From Antribacter gilvus (GTDB lineage Bacteria; Actinomycetota; Actinomycetes; Actinomycetales; Cellulomonadaceae): 64,000 bases of DNA. Position 1 is the first letter of the stretch. Each line of letters starts with the position of its first letter. Location: contig NZ_QXTH01000002.1 of assembly GCF_003946865.1 (NCBI RefSeq), forward strand, positions 310,001 through 374,000, given 5' to 3'. Below, piece by piece: positions 43,552 to 52,164 of this stretch. A model generated the notes under the pieces. The model was not told where the DNA came from. It did not search any database and saw nothing but the letters and a program-made list of their open reading frames with translations. Position numbers and translations under genes: made by a program.

Positions 43552-45171
43552 ATGCCCGAGCCCACGAACGACGCCAGGAGCGTCTCCCGGACCCCGCCGA
43601 GCTTCACGCCGCAGGAGGTGAGCGGCCGGCCCGGCGTCGACGACGCCATCCCCGTGGGACACGCCGGCGACGCCGCCCGCCTGCCGCGGCGCAGCGCCGG
43701 GCAGGACGCCCGTGGCGCCGTCGACACCCCAGGGACGGGCAGCCCCGTGATCGCCGCCACCAGCGGACCGGGCGCTCGGCGCATCGGACGTCCCGACGAC
43801 GGCCGGGCGTCCGACTCCCGGATCACGCGACAATCCTCACGAGAGGTGCCGGTGACAGGCCAGCGCAAGACCCCTCCCCCCGCACAGCCCCCGCGGAGCG
43901 TCCCGCCGCGGGGCTCGCAGCCGCCGCAGTCGATCCCGCCGCCGCGCGGTCGCGGCGTCCCGCCGCGGGTGCCGTCAACGCCGCCGGGCCCGGCAGCACA
44001 GGGCCGGACACCGGAAGGCCCCCCGCCCAGCTTCGCGCCCGGCCGGTCCACGCCGGTCCGGCAGGGCCCGCCTGGCGCGTCGGCGCCTCGCCCGGGCGGC
44101 GCCCGCCCCGCGCCCGCCCGGTCCGGCGGGAAGGCAGCCGTCGCGGGCTACCGCGCGGCTCCGCCCGCCTCAGCCGCCACGCGCCCCGACGCGCGCCTGG
44201 CGGCCGCGCCGTCCGGCGGCTACCGGGTACGCAAGCGCCGGGTGGCGGGGCTCGTCGCCGTGCTGGTCCTGGTCGCCCTCATCGCCTGGCCGGTCGGTCT
44301 CCTGATCTGGGCGAACGGCAAGATCCAGCACGTCGAGGCCCTCTCGGGGGCCGAGGGCACGCCGGGCACCACATACCTTCTGGCGGGCTCCGACGCGCGC
44401 GGCAGCGGCGGCATCGAGGACGAGACCTCCGGGGCCCGTACCGACACGATCATGCTGCTCCACAAGCCCTCGTCCGGGCCGACAGCGCTCATCAGCCTGC
44501 CCCGGGACACGTATGCGGAGGTCCCCGGCTACGGCGGCAGCAAGCTCAACGCCGCGTACGCCTACGGGGGCGCACCCCTCCTGGTCCAGACGGTCGAAGG
44601 GCTCTCGGGCCTCACCGTCGACCACTACGTCGAGGTGGGCTTCGGCGGCATCCAGGGCGTGGTCGACGCCGTCGGCGGCGTCAACCTGTGCCTCGACTAC
44701 GCCGTCCCCCTCGACCCGAACAGCGGCCTGATGTGGCCCGTGGCCGGCTGCCGGGACGTCGACGGCGCCACCGCCATCGCGTTCTCCCGGATGCGCTACT
44801 CCGACCCCAAGGGCGACGTGGGCCGCGCGGAGCGTCAGCGGCAGCTCATCGGCAAGCTCGGCGACAAGATCGCCGACCCCGCGATCCTCATCAACCCTGT
44901 CCGCCAGGTGCAGCTGGCCGACGCCGGTCTCGGCGCCATCGTGACCGACGAGAAGTCGGGCGTGCTCGACCTCGGCGGCCTCGCCCTGGCGTTCCGGGCG
45001 GCGAGCGGCCCCGAGGGCATCACGGGCACGCCGCCGATCTCGAGCATGGACTACCGCCCCGGCAACGTGGGCTCCACGGTCCAGCTCAACCCGGAGACCG
45101 TGGGCCAGTTCTGGGTCGACGTGCGGGACGGCAACCTCGCACCTGGCCAGGTGGGCGGCGTCCCCCAGTGA
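43552..45171 (+). CDS. LCP family wall-polymer ligase with long proline-rich N-terminus
   Basis: A 539-residue LCP protein. Residues 1-225 are predicted disordered, rich in Pro, Arg and Gly with PPRGSQPPQSIPPP-type runs, and would lie in the cytoplasm. One membrane helix follows (about 230-255), then the LCP domain (about 275-430) with AGSDARG, RTDTIMLLH, SLPRDTY, KLNAAYAYGG and FSRMRY...DVGRAERQRQ. Two Cys lie in the domain. GAGAGAG precedes ATG 43552. Likely partner or paralogue of the preceding LCP in attaching the rhamnose-linked polymer. Confidence 0.92.
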   Translation: MPEPTNDARSVSRTPPSFTPQEVSGRPGVDDAIPVGHAGDAARLPRRSAGQDARGAVDTPGTGSPVIAATSGPGARRIGRPDDGRASDSRITRQSSREVPVTGQRKTPPPAQPPRSVPPRGSQPPQSIPPPRGRGVPPRVPSTPPGPAAQGRTPEGPPPSFAPGRSTPVRQGPPGASAPRPGGARPAPARSGGKAAVAGYRAAPPASAATRPDARLAAAPSGGYRVRKRRVAGLVAVLVLVALIAWPVGLLIWANGKIQHVEALSGAEGTPGTTYLLAGSDARGSGGIEDETSGARTDTIMLLHKPSSGPTALISLPRDTYAEVPGYGGSKLNAAYAYGGAPLLVQTVEGLSGLTVDHYVEVGFGGIQGVVDAVGGVNLCLDYAVPLDPNSGLMWPVAGCRDVDGATAIAFSRMRYSDPKGDVGRAERQRQLIGKLGDKIADPAILINPVRQVQLADAGLGAIVTDEKSGVLDLGGLALAFRAASGPEGITGTPPISSMDYRPGNVGSTVQLNPETVGQFWVDVRDGNLAPGQVGGVPQ

Positions 45172-45196
45172 CGGGGCGGTAGCGCCAGGCACGGAC

Positions 45197-45235
45197 GACG
45201 ACGGGCAGCCTTCCCGAGGAAGGCTGCCCGTCGTC
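45197..45235. terminator. Strong bidirectional hairpin terminator
   Basis: Perfect 18-bp arms with a 3-nt loop (CGA) between the second LCP gene (+) and purE (-). Confidence 0.85.
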
Positions 45236-45247
45236 TCTCGTCGCGGG

Positions 45248-45754
45248 TCAGGAACGGGTCGCGCGCAGCGCGGCGCCCTTCGCGCGCGCCATGTCGCTCA
45301 GGCCCGCCTGGAACTCCACCATGCGGGTGCGCAGGTCGGCAGCGGCCTCGCCCTCGCCTGCCGCGAGGATCCGCGCCGCCAGGAGGCCCGCGTTGCGCGC
45401 CCCGCCGATCGACACGGTCGCGACGGGCACCCCGGCGGGCATCTGCACGATCGACAGGAGCGAGTCCATCCCGTCGAGGTGCTTGAGCGGCACGGGGACC
45501 CCGATCACCGGGAGCGGCGTCACCGCGGCCAGCATGCCGGGCAGGTGGGCGGCGCCCCCGGCGCCGGCCACGATCACCCGCAGCCCTCGGTCGGCCGCCG
45601 ACCGGCCGTACTCGATCATCTCGACGGGCATGCGGTGCGCGGACACGACGTCCACCTCCACGGGAACACCGAACTCCTCCAGCGCCTCGGCGGCGCCCTG
45701 CATGACCGGCCAGTCGGAGTCCGACCCCATCACGATGCCCACCAGCGGGTTCAC
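45248..45754 (-). CDS. purE: N5-carboxyaminoimidazole ribonucleotide mutase
   Basis: Purine biosynthesis: converts N5-CAIR to CAIR. The 168-residue protein has MGSDSDWP near the N-terminus, VVSAHRMP with the catalytic His, [11 protein letters not shown] and the GVPV region, all class I PurE features. Start GTG 45754 overlaps the purK stop (GTGA), so purK and purE are coupled. An extra C-terminal basic tail ends the protein. Confidence 0.96.
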   Translation of the reverse strand: MNPLVGIVMGSDSDWPVMQGAAEALEEFGVPVEVDVVSAHRMPVEMIEYGRSAADRGLRVIVAGAGGAAHLPGMLAAVTPLPVIGVPVPLKHLDGMDSLLSIVQMPAGVPVATVSIGGARNAGLLAARILAAGEGEAAADLRTRMVEFQAGLSDMARAKGAALRATRS

Positions 45755-46962
45755 GCCACGACCTCCTCGTACTCGTTCGTGCCCTGCAGCAGCGCCGCGG
45801 CCGCGACAGCACGCCGGCGGACCTCCTCGAGGTCTGTGCCGCTCACGTTCACGTGGCCCAGCTTGCGGCCGGGACGCACGACCTTGCCGTACAGATTGAC
45901 CCGCGCGTCCGGGAAGGCGGCAAGCACCGCCGGGAGCGCGTCGGTCAGGTCACCGTGCGTGGAGCCGAGCACGTTGGCCATCACCGTCCAGGGCGCCACC
46001 GGGTCGGTGGAACCGAGAGGGAGGTCCAGGACGGCGCGCAGGTGCTGCTCGAACTGGCTCGTCACCGCACCGTCGATGGTCCAGTGACCGCTGTTGTGGG
46101 GGCGCATCGCGAGCTCGTTGACGAGCACCTCGGGCTCGCCGCCGGGCCCGGGCACCTCGAACATCTCGACGGCGAGGACGCCTGTGACGCCGAGGCCCTC
46201 GGCGATCGACACCGCGATCTCGCGGGTTCGGGCGGCCAGCCCCGGTGCCAGACCGGGCGCGGGCGCCACCACCTCCGAGCAGACCCCGTCACGCTGGACG
46301 GACTCGACCACCGGCCACGTCCGCACCTCGCCGGACGGACGACGCGCCACCAGGACGGCGAGCTCGCGGGTGAACGGGACCTTCTCCTCGGCGAGCAGCT
46401 CGGGCCCGCCGGCCGCCGCGGCGACGAGCCAGTCGTCGGCGTCCTCCGGAGCGGAGACCACACGCACGCCCTTGCCGTCGTAGCCGCCACGAGCGGTCTT
46501 GACGACGGCGTCGCCGCCCACCCGGGCGAGAAACTCGCCCAGGGCGGCCCGGGCGTCGTCGGCCCCCGCACGAGGTAGCGCCGTCCAGCGTGGGCACGGT
46601 GCGCCCAGCTCGGTGAGCCTGCGCCGCATCACGATCTTGTCCTGGGCGTAGATCAGGGCGTCCGGCCCCGGCCGGACGGGCGTGCCGTGCGCGACGAGGT
46701 CGATCAGCAGGCCGTTCGGGACGTGCTCGTGCTCGAACGTGAGGACGGTGGCGGGCTCCCGCCCGTCGGCCGGGGAGATGAGGTCGCGGACCGCCGCCTC
46801 GTCGGACGCGGCGCCCACCGGGGCGTCGGTCACGACCTGGGCGGCGGACGAACCGGCCTCCTCGACGAGGACGCGCAGGCGGACGCCGAGCTCTCCCGCC
46901 GGGGGAGCCATCATGCGTGCGAGCTGTCCGCCGCCGACGACGGCGACCACTGGTGGTTTCAC
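45751..46962 (-). CDS. purK: N5-carboxyaminoimidazole ribonucleotide synthase
   Basis: ATP-grasp enzyme that makes N5-CAIR from AIR, bicarbonate and ATP, feeding PurE. The 403-residue protein has [11 protein letters not shown] at the N-terminus, TFEHEHVP, the Gly-rich [11 protein letters not shown] loop that binds ATP, and [18 protein letters not shown] with metal-binding residues. In GQLARMM the usual GMAP context is kept. GTG 46962 is preceded by TACTCT at 8 nt, suggesting a leaderless transcript. The TEHVP equivalent reads FEHEHVP, which is normal for the family. Confidence 0.95.
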   Translation of the reverse strand: MKPPVVAVVGGGQLARMMAPPAGELGVRLRVLVEEAGSSAAQVVTDAPVGAASDEAAVRDLISPADGREPATVLTFEHEHVPNGLLIDLVAHGTPVRPGPDALIYAQDKIVMRRRLTELGAPCPRWTALPRAGADDARAALGEFLARVGGDAVVKTARGGYDGKGVRVVSAPEDADDWLVAAAAGGPELLAEEKVPFTRELAVLVARRPSGEVRTWPVVESVQRDGVCSEVVAPAPGLAPGLAARTREIAVSIAEGLGVTGVLAVEMFEVPGPGGEPEVLVNELAMRPHNSGHWTIDGAVTSQFEQHLRAVLDLPLGSTDPVAPWTVMANVLGSTHGDLTDALPAVLAAFPDARVNLYGKVVRPGRKLGHVNVSGTDLEEVRRRAVAAAALLQGTNEYEEVVA

Positions 46963-46970
46963 GCTGGTCA

Positions 46971-46976
46971 AGAGTA
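46971..46976 (-). promoter_or_regulatory. -10 box for leaderless purK-purE transcript
   Basis: TACTCT on the minus strand, 8 nt before GTG 46962, in the 25-nt gap after rmlC. It would allow purKE to be read separately from rmlC. Confidence 0.5.
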
Positions 46977-46987
46977 CCGGCAGCGCC

Positions 46988-47563
46988 CTAGGCGAGGGTC
47001 GTGGAGACGTCGCTGAAGCGCGGGGCACCGGCGTCCTTGGCCGAGACCTGGGCCGGGTCCGACGGGTCGATCGCCACCGGCCACTCGATCCCCAGGCCCT
47101 CGTCGAGCGGGGTGAAGGCGGTGCCGGCCATGCCGGGCACCCACTCCTGGTCGAAGCAGTAGAGGTACTGCGACCCGCCCTCACTCACGCTCTGGAAGCC
47201 GTTGCACACGCCCGCAGGCACCAGCACCTGGGTCCCCGGCTCGAGGTCGACCGTCACGACCGCGCCGTAGGTGGCCGACCCGGGGCGGGCGTCGAGGTAC
47301 ACGCCGAACGCCCGGCCGCTGACGATCGCGACGAGCTTGGTCATCGCCTCGCCGTGCAGGCCGCGCACCGCGCCGTACCGGGTCTCCGTGGCGTTGATCT
47401 GCTGCCACGGCCCGACGCCCGCCAGCGTGGCCGCGTAGGACGACGCCCGGAAGAGCTCGCGGACGGTTCCCCGGTCGTCGCTCACCTGCTTCATGGTGAG
47501 GACGACGAGCCCGTCGATCGCGGTGGTGGTGGTGTCCATGTCGATGATCTGAGGAGCGCTCAC
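46988..47563 (-). CDS. rmlC: dTDP-4-dehydrorhamnose 3,5-epimerase family protein
   Basis: Third step of dTDP-rhamnose synthesis by family. The 191-residue cupin keeps the catalytic His in RGLHGEAM, a Tyr in QYLYCF and the Asp partner in SAKDAGAP. The segment that normally reads HGF is CNGF, with Asn in place of a substrate-contacting His, so it could be a divergent epimerase. It is the only RmlC-like gene in the window and the other three rml genes are present. GTG 47563 is used; ATG 47539 is an alternative, and neither has a good ribosome-binding site. Confidence 0.85.
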   Translation of the reverse strand: MSAPQIIDMDTTTTAIDGLVVLTMKQVSDDRGTVRELFRASSYAATLAGVGPWQQINATETRYGAVRGLHGEAMTKLVAIVSGRAFGVYLDARPGSATYGAVVTVDLEPGTQVLVPAGVCNGFQSVSEGGSQYLYCFDQEWVPGMAGTAFTPLDEGLGIEWPVAIDPSDPAQVSAKDAGAPRFSDVSTTLA

Positions 47564-47617
47564 GCCCGGATCATCTCACAGCGACGTCCGCCGGCGGCGT
47601 CCCCGTACAGCCGTCGA

Positions 47618-48979
47618 CTACCTCCAGGAGAAGCGCCGGCGCTTGATGCCCGGCGTCGAGAACGTCGACCCGACGGGCAGGACCACGTGCGGGTCGTACG
47701 ACTTCGGGATGCCCGCGAGGAAGACCGAGAACACCGCGGGGTTGCGCTGGGAGAGCTCGAGGCGGCCGCCGTCGGCCGTGACCAGGTCGCGCGCGAGCGC
47801 GAGCCCCAGACCCGTACCGGCCCCGGACGTGACACCCCGCTCGAAGATCTGGCCGGCGAGCTCCTCGGTGACGCCCGGGCCCTCGTCCGCGACCTCGACC
47901 GCCACCGCTCCCGTGTTCCCGGAGAGCCGGGCGCGCAGCGTGGTGGTGCCGTCGCCGTACTTGAGCGAGTTCTCGATGAGGGTCGACAGCACCTGGGCGA
48001 GGGCACCCGGGGTCGCGAGGACCTGAAGGTCCTCGGGCACCTCGACTGCCAGGTGGCGGCCCTCCTTCTCGAAGGTGGGGCGCCACTCCTCCTCCTGCTG
48101 ACGGAGCACGACCGAGAGGTCGACGGTCTCCGTGGTGCCGCCCTGCGCCTTCCGCGAGCGGGCCAGGAGGTCGTCCACGACGCCCACGAGGCGTTCCACC
48201 TGCTCCAGCGAGATCCGGGCCTCCTCCTGCACCTCCGGCTCGGTCGACAGGAGCGTGATCTCCTCGAGCCGCATCGTCAGCGCGGTCAGAGGGGTGCGGA
48301 GCTGGTGCGAGGCGTCGGAGGTGAACTGCCGCTCGACGGCGAGACGGCTGGCGAGCCGGTCGGCGCTGCGGGCGAGCTCGGCGGCGACGAGGTCGATCTC
48401 CTCGACGTTCGTGGGCTCGAACTGCGGCCGCACCTGGCCGGAACCGAGCAGCTCGGCCGACGCCGCGAGGTACACGAAGGGCGCGGCCAGGCGGTTCGCC
48501 AGCCAGGACGCCATGATGTAGCCCGCCGCGATCGCCGCGGCGCAGGCCAGCGCGACGAGGACGACCGCGTACGACGCCTTCACGTACGCGGGCCAGGCCG
48601 GAGCCTGGACGATGACGTAGAGTCGCCCTTCCTCGCTGTTGGCGGCTTCCTCGATGTTCGGTTCAGCCGGCGGCTCGCCCGTCTGGTACACGTTGCCGTC
48701 GGGCATCGTGACCTGGATGTACGCCGTGAGGTCGGAGTCCTGGCCGGCGGCCCTGGCCTCCAGGTACTCCGAGACCTGGGCGACCGTCGCCGGGTCCTCC
48801 TCGGCAAGCTGCTCGGACCGGTTCTCGAACCACACCGCAACGTCCACCGCCCGGGTGTGGACGCGCTCTTCCTCGATGGCGTAGACGTACTTGGCCCCGA
48901 AGACCGCCAGGGGGAGCCCGAGGAGGAGGACCGCCACGTAGACCGCTGTCAGTGTGGCGGTCCTCACCCGCTCACGCAT
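47618..48979 (-). CDS. Sensor histidine kinase (OmpR-type partner)
   Basis: The 453-residue kinase has two membrane helices (about 10-30 and 135-160) with an external sensor domain between, a HAMP linker, a HisKA domain with SHQLRTPL carrying the phosphorylated His, and an ATPase domain with ENSLKYG (N box), DEGPGV (G1) and GTGLGLAL (G2). It is encoded 4 nt after its response regulator, so they form one operon. Signal unknown; the external loop is rich in Glu and Asp. Confidence 0.93.
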   Translation of the reverse strand: MRERVRTATLTAVYVAVLLLGLPLAVFGAKYVYAIEEERVHTRAVDVAVWFENRSEQLAEEDPATVAQVSEYLEARAAGQDSDLTAYIQVTMPDGNVYQTGEPPAEPNIEEAANSEEGRLYVIVQAPAWPAYVKASYAVVLVALACAAAIAAGYIMASWLANRLAAPFVYLAASAELLGSGQVRPQFEPTNVEEIDLVAAELARSADRLASRLAVERQFTSDASHQLRTPLTALTMRLEEITLLSTEPEVQEEARISLEQVERLVGVVDDLLARSRKAQGGTTETVDLSVVLRQQEEEWRPTFEKEGRHLAVEVPEDLQVLATPGALAQVLSTLIENSLKYGDGTTTLRARLSGNTGAVAVEVADEGPGVTEELAGQIFERGVTSGAGTGLGLALARDLVTADGGRLELSQRNPAVFSVFLAGIPKSYDPHVVLPVGSTFSTPGIKRRRFSWR

Positions 48980-48983
48980 GCGA

Positions 48984-49667
48984 CTAGCTCGCCCCGATCT
49001 CGAACCGGAAGCCGAGGCCGCGCACGGTCGAGACGTAGCGCGGTGCGTTGGCGTCGTCGCCGAGCTTGCGGCGGAGCCACGACACGTGCATGTCGAGAGT
49101 CTTGGTGGAACCCACCGGGTCCGAGCCCCAGACGTCGCGCATCAGGGTGTCGCGGACCACGACCGAGCCGGCGTTGGCGACCAGCACGCGCAGGAGGTCG
49201 AACTCCTTGGTGGTGAGGTGCAGCTCGCGATCGCCCTGGAACGCGCGGTGCGCCGCCACGTCGACACGGACGTCCTGGGCGTGCAGCTCCTCCTCCTCGC
49301 CGGTCTCGCCGTGCGAGCGGCGCAGCAGCGCGCGGACCCGGGCAAGGAGCTCGGCGAGTCGGAACGGCTTGGTGACGTAGTCGTCAGCACCGGCGTCGAG
49401 ACCCACGACCAGATCGACCTCGTCGGCGCGCGCGGTGAGCACGAGCACCGGGACGGTCAGGCCGCTGGCCCGGATCTCGCGCGCGACGTCGAGCCCGTCC
49501 ATGTCGGGCAGACCGAGGTCCAGGACGACGATGTCCGCCCCGCTCGCGTTCTCGATCGCACCTTTGCCGGTTCCTTGCACGACGACGTCGTAACCCTCGC
49601 GGGTGAGCGCTCGTGCCAACGGCTCGGCAATGGCCGGGTCGTCCTCGGCTAGGAGTACGTGAGTCAT
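48984..49667 (-). CDS. OmpR/PhoB-type response regulator
   Basis: The 227-residue regulator has a receiver domain with acidic AEDD near the N-terminus, the phosphoryl Asp50 in VLDLGLPDMDG and VTKPF with the conserved Lys, then a winged-helix DNA-binding domain (about 130-225) with LTTKEFDLL and VRGLGFRF. ATG 49667 is preceded by TAGCAT at 6 nt, which predicts a leaderless mRNA. It is divergent from the NarL-type kinase gene, a 149-nt gap. Confidence 0.94.
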   Translation of the reverse strand: MTHVLLAEDDPAIAEPLARALTREGYDVVVQGTGKGAIENASGADIVVLDLGLPDMDGLDVAREIRASGLTVPVLVLTARADEVDLVVGLDAGADDYVTKPFRLAELLARVRALLRRSHGETGEEEELHAQDVRVDVAAHRAFQGDRELHLTTKEFDLLRVLVANAGSVVVRDTLMRDVWGSDPVGSTKTLDMHVSWLRRKLGDDANAPRYVSTVRGLGFRFEIGAS

Positions 49668-49673
49668 TCCCCC

Positions 49674-49679
49674 ATGCTA
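49674..49679 (-). promoter_or_regulatory. -10 box for leaderless response regulator
   Basis: TAGCAT on the minus strand followed by GGGGGA (6 nt) and ATG 49667. The GGGGGA could also act as a weak ribosome-binding site if the transcript began further upstream. Confidence 0.5.
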
Positions 49680-49803
49680 GGGCATTCCGCACCCCGTGGC
49701 GTCACCGCGACGCGTGTCGGGTTCGCCCTTCCCGAATCCTTTCGGGTGGTTGTGCTACGAGAAGTGCTACCACGGGATGACGCACCGACGCAATGGTCGC
49801 GCC

Positions 49804-49809
49804 TAATGT
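49804..49809 (+). promoter_or_regulatory. -10 box for leaderless NarL-type kinase
   Basis: TAATGT followed by 7 nt and ATG 49817. It favours this ATG over ATG 49793. Confidence 0.55.
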
Positions 49810-49816
49810 GACCCGC

Positions 49817-51253
49817 ATGGGCTGGTACGAGCGCCTCGCGCGATGGTCGGAGAAGAACCGCTTCCTCATGGACCTCGGCGGCGCCCTCGCCCTCGCGCTG
49901 GTCGTCGTGGGGCCCGTCACGGGGCTCAGCCTGTACGGCACCGACAGAGACGGCGGGACCGTCGGCCCGCTCCTCTGGGCGGCCGCGGTCATCGCTCCGC
50001 TGCCGTGGGCCCGGATACGCCCGGTGGCCGCGACCGTCGCCGTGTACGCGGCGGCGCTGGGCCACATGCTGACCGGCTACCCCCTCGTCGGCCCGGCGGA
50101 CCTGCTCGCGGTGCCGTACTCCTTGTACACGCTCACGGTGTACGGGCCGCGCTGGGCCTACCGGACGGGCGTGCTGTCCGCGATGGCCGGGTCGGTGGCG
50201 GTCGGCCTCTCCTTGTGGTGGTGGAGTGGGGAGACCGTCCTGTCGTCCGTGCCGGTGATGATCTTCTCCGCGCTCGTGTTCCTCGCCGTCTTCGCCTTCG
50301 CCCTCGTGCGGCGCGGCCGCCGGACGATGCTCGTCGCCATGCAGGAGCGCGCCGTCCGCCTCGAGATCGAACGGGACCAGCAGGCGCAGATCGCCACGGC
50401 CGCCGAGCGGGCGCGGATCGCCCGCGAGATGCACGACATCGTCGCCCACTCTCTCTCCGTCGTCATCGCGCAGGCGGACGGCGGGCGCTACGCCGCCGCG
50501 AACGACCCGGAGGCGGCCACCCGCGCCCTCGGCACCATCGCCGAGACGGGCCGGGCGGCCCTGACCGAGATGCGGCGCCTCCTGGGCGTGCTCCGCGAGG
50601 ACGCGCCGGGCTCGGGCACGTCCGGATCCCTGCCTGCGGTGCCCGACGACGGAGGCTCGGCCCCTGCCGTGAGGTCGGCCCGGTCGCTCCTGGGCCTGGA
50701 GCGGGTGCTGTCGGCGGCCTGGACGGCAGCACCCGGGCCGACGTCGGACTCCCCTGCCGTGCCGGAGCCTGCCGCGAGCGCCGTGCCGGCGCCGCTCACG
50801 CCGCAGCCGGACGTGACGGAGATCGAGCAGCTCGTGGACCAGATCAGGGAGAGCGGCGTGCGCGTCTCCTTCGTCCGCATCGGTGCGGAACGACACCTGC
50901 CGCCCGGCATCGGGCTCACCCTCTACCGCGTGTGCCAGGAGGCGCTCACGAACGTGCTCAAGCACGCCGGACCGGGACCGCGCGTGAGCGTCCTGCTCCG
51001 GTTCGGCGAGCGGGAGGTGGAGCTGGGCGTCGACGACGACGGGCGAGGCCTGGCCGCGGAGAGCAACGCCACGGACGCGGGATACGGTCTGACGGGGATG
51101 CGGGAGCGGGCCGCCCTGTTCGGCGGGTCGCTCACCGCGGGCCCGCGGCCCGGCGGTGGGTTCCGCGTGCGGCTCACGGTCCCGGTGCCTCCGCCGACGG
51201 CGGCCCCCGCGCCGTCCGCCCCGACCAGCCCGCTGACCACCGAGGAGCCATGA
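49817..51253 (+). CDS. NarL-family sensor histidine kinase
   Basis: The 478-residue kinase has four to five membrane helices (about 20-165), then the HisKA_3 dimerisation helix with REMHDIVAHSLSV carrying the phosphorylated His, an unusual Ala/Pro/Ser-rich insert (about 255-325), and an HATPase domain with NVLKHAG and GYGLTGMRERA. It senses without a periplasmic domain, like the LiaS/DesK kinases that report membrane or antibiotic stress. Its stop overlaps the response regulator start (ATGA). An ABC transporter follows. Confidence 0.93.
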   Translation: MGWYERLARWSEKNRFLMDLGGALALALVVVGPVTGLSLYGTDRDGGTVGPLLWAAAVIAPLPWARIRPVAATVAVYAAALGHMLTGYPLVGPADLLAVPYSLYTLTVYGPRWAYRTGVLSAMAGSVAVGLSLWWWSGETVLSSVPVMIFSALVFLAVFAFALVRRGRRTMLVAMQERAVRLEIERDQQAQIATAAERARIAREMHDIVAHSLSVVIAQADGGRYAAANDPEAATRALGTIAETGRAALTEMRRLLGVLREDAPGSGTSGSLPAVPDDGGSAPAVRSARSLLGLERVLSAAWTAAPGPTSDSPAVPEPAASAVPAPLTPQPDVTEIEQLVDQIRESGVRVSFVRIGAERHLPPGIGLTLYRVCQEALTNVLKHAGPGPRVSVLLRFGEREVELGVDDDGRGLAAESNATDAGYGLTGMRERAALFGGSLTAGPRPGGGFRVRLTVPVPPPTAAPAPSAPTSPLTTEEP

Positions 51254-51975
51254 ACCCCGCAGCCCCGCACCCCGAGCCCGCCGGCGGCCCCGTCAGGGTC
51301 GCCCTCGTGGACGACCAGCCGCTCGTCCGGGCCGGCCTCCGGATGGTGATCGACTCACAGCCGGACCTCTCGGTGGTCCTGGAGGCCGGCGACGGCCTGC
51401 AGGCCCTGCGGCTCCTCGCGGACCACCCGGTCGACGTCGTCCTCATGGACGTGCGCATGCCGCACCTCGACGGCCTCGCCACCACCGCGCGGCTGCTCGG
51501 CGGGCCCGGCGCCGTGCCGCCCGACGGCGCGCCCCGCGTCGTCGTGCTGACCACGTTCGACCTCGACGAGTACGTCCTCGACGCCATCCGGGCGGGCGCG
51601 AGCGGCTTCCTGCTGAAGGACGCCCAGCCGGAGGAGCTGCTCGCCGCCATCCGGACGGTGCACCAGGGGGACGCGGTGATCGCGCCGTCGTCGACCCGGC
51701 GGCTCCTCGAGCACCTCGTCACCGCGCTGCCCGCCGACGACCCCGCCCGCTCCGACGCCGAGGCGGCCCTGGCCGGGCTCACCGACCGGGAGCGGGAGGT
51801 CCTCGTGCTGATGGCCCGCGGCCGGTCCAACACCGAGATCGCCGCCGACCTCTACGTCGCCGAGGCCACCGTGAAGACGCACGTGGGACGCATCCTGGCA
51901 AAGCTGGGGGCCCGCGACCGCGTGCAGGCGGTCGTCACCGCGTACGAGACGGGCCTGGTCCGCCCGGGGTCCTGA
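51250..51975 (+). CDS. NarL/LuxR-type response regulator
   Basis: The 241-residue regulator has VDDQPLVRAG, phosphoryl Asp67 in LMDVRMPHLDG, the TTFDLDEYV switch region and LLKDAQPEEL with the conserved Lys. The C-terminal LuxR HTH (about 175-235) has LTDREREVLVLMARGRSN and ATVKTHVGRIL. GGAG precedes ATG 51250, which overlaps the kinase stop. It probably controls the ABC transporter encoded next, in front of which a direct repeat and a long inverted repeat lie. Confidence 0.94.
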   Translation: MNPAAPHPEPAGGPVRVALVDDQPLVRAGLRMVIDSQPDLSVVLEAGDGLQALRLLADHPVDVVLMDVRMPHLDGLATTARLLGGPGAVPPDGAPRVVVLTTFDLDEYVLDAIRAGASGFLLKDAQPEELLAAIRTVHQGDAVIAPSSTRRLLEHLVTALPADDPARSDAEAALAGLTDREREVLVLMARGRSNTEIAADLYVAEATVKTHVGRILAKLGARDRVQAVVTAYETGLVRPGS

Positions 51976-51977
51976 CA

Positions 51978-52007
51978 GGGTCGACCCCCGAGCCGTCGGG
52001 GTCACCC
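51978..52007 (+). terminator. Possible hairpin after the response regulator
   Basis: GGGTCGACCCC pairs imperfectly with GGGGTCACCC a few nt further on, just after the stop codon. Imperfect, so only a possible terminator; it also overlaps the suspected regulatory region. Confidence 0.35.
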
Positions 52008-52011
52008 GTAC

Positions 52012-52033
52012 GACCTGAGGATGACCTGGGAGC
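52012..52033 (+). promoter_or_regulatory. Direct repeat, candidate response-regulator site
   Basis: GACCTGAGGA (52012) and GACCTGGGAG (52023) start 11 bp apart, one helical turn, as expected for two regulator monomers on one DNA face. It lies about 60 bp upstream of a TAGCGT -10 box for the ABC transporter. Confidence 0.5.
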
Positions 52034-52080
52034 GGGCAAGGACCATCCCGGCGTCCGATGCCCCCGCGCGGGCGTGTCCG

Positions 52081-52086
52081 TAGCGT
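52081..52086 (+). promoter_or_regulatory. Candidate -10 box of the MacB-like transporter operon
   Basis: TAGCGT, about 79 nt before GTG 52165. The start site would fall at the left arm of the 52086-52136 inverted repeat. No consensus -35 box, in keeping with an activated promoter. Confidence 0.4.
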
Positions 52087-52136
52087 CGGTGGTGCACCCG
52101 GGCAGCCGGCCTCCGGACGCCCGGGTGCACCACCGA
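52086..52136 (+). promoter_or_regulatory. Perfect 18-bp inverted repeat in the transporter leader
   Basis: TCGGTGGTGCACCCGGGC (52086-52103) and its exact complement (52119-52136) flank 15 nt, ending 28 nt before the transporter start. As RNA it is a stable stem-loop, which could attenuate or stabilise the message; as DNA it could be an operator. Confidence 0.65.
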
Positions 52137-52164
52137 CCATCGAACACCTCCGACTGGAGAACCC

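Noticed and set aside
46988-47563. rmlC as a pseudogene
   Set aside because: The frame is complete, the catalytic residues are kept, and only one contact residue differs.
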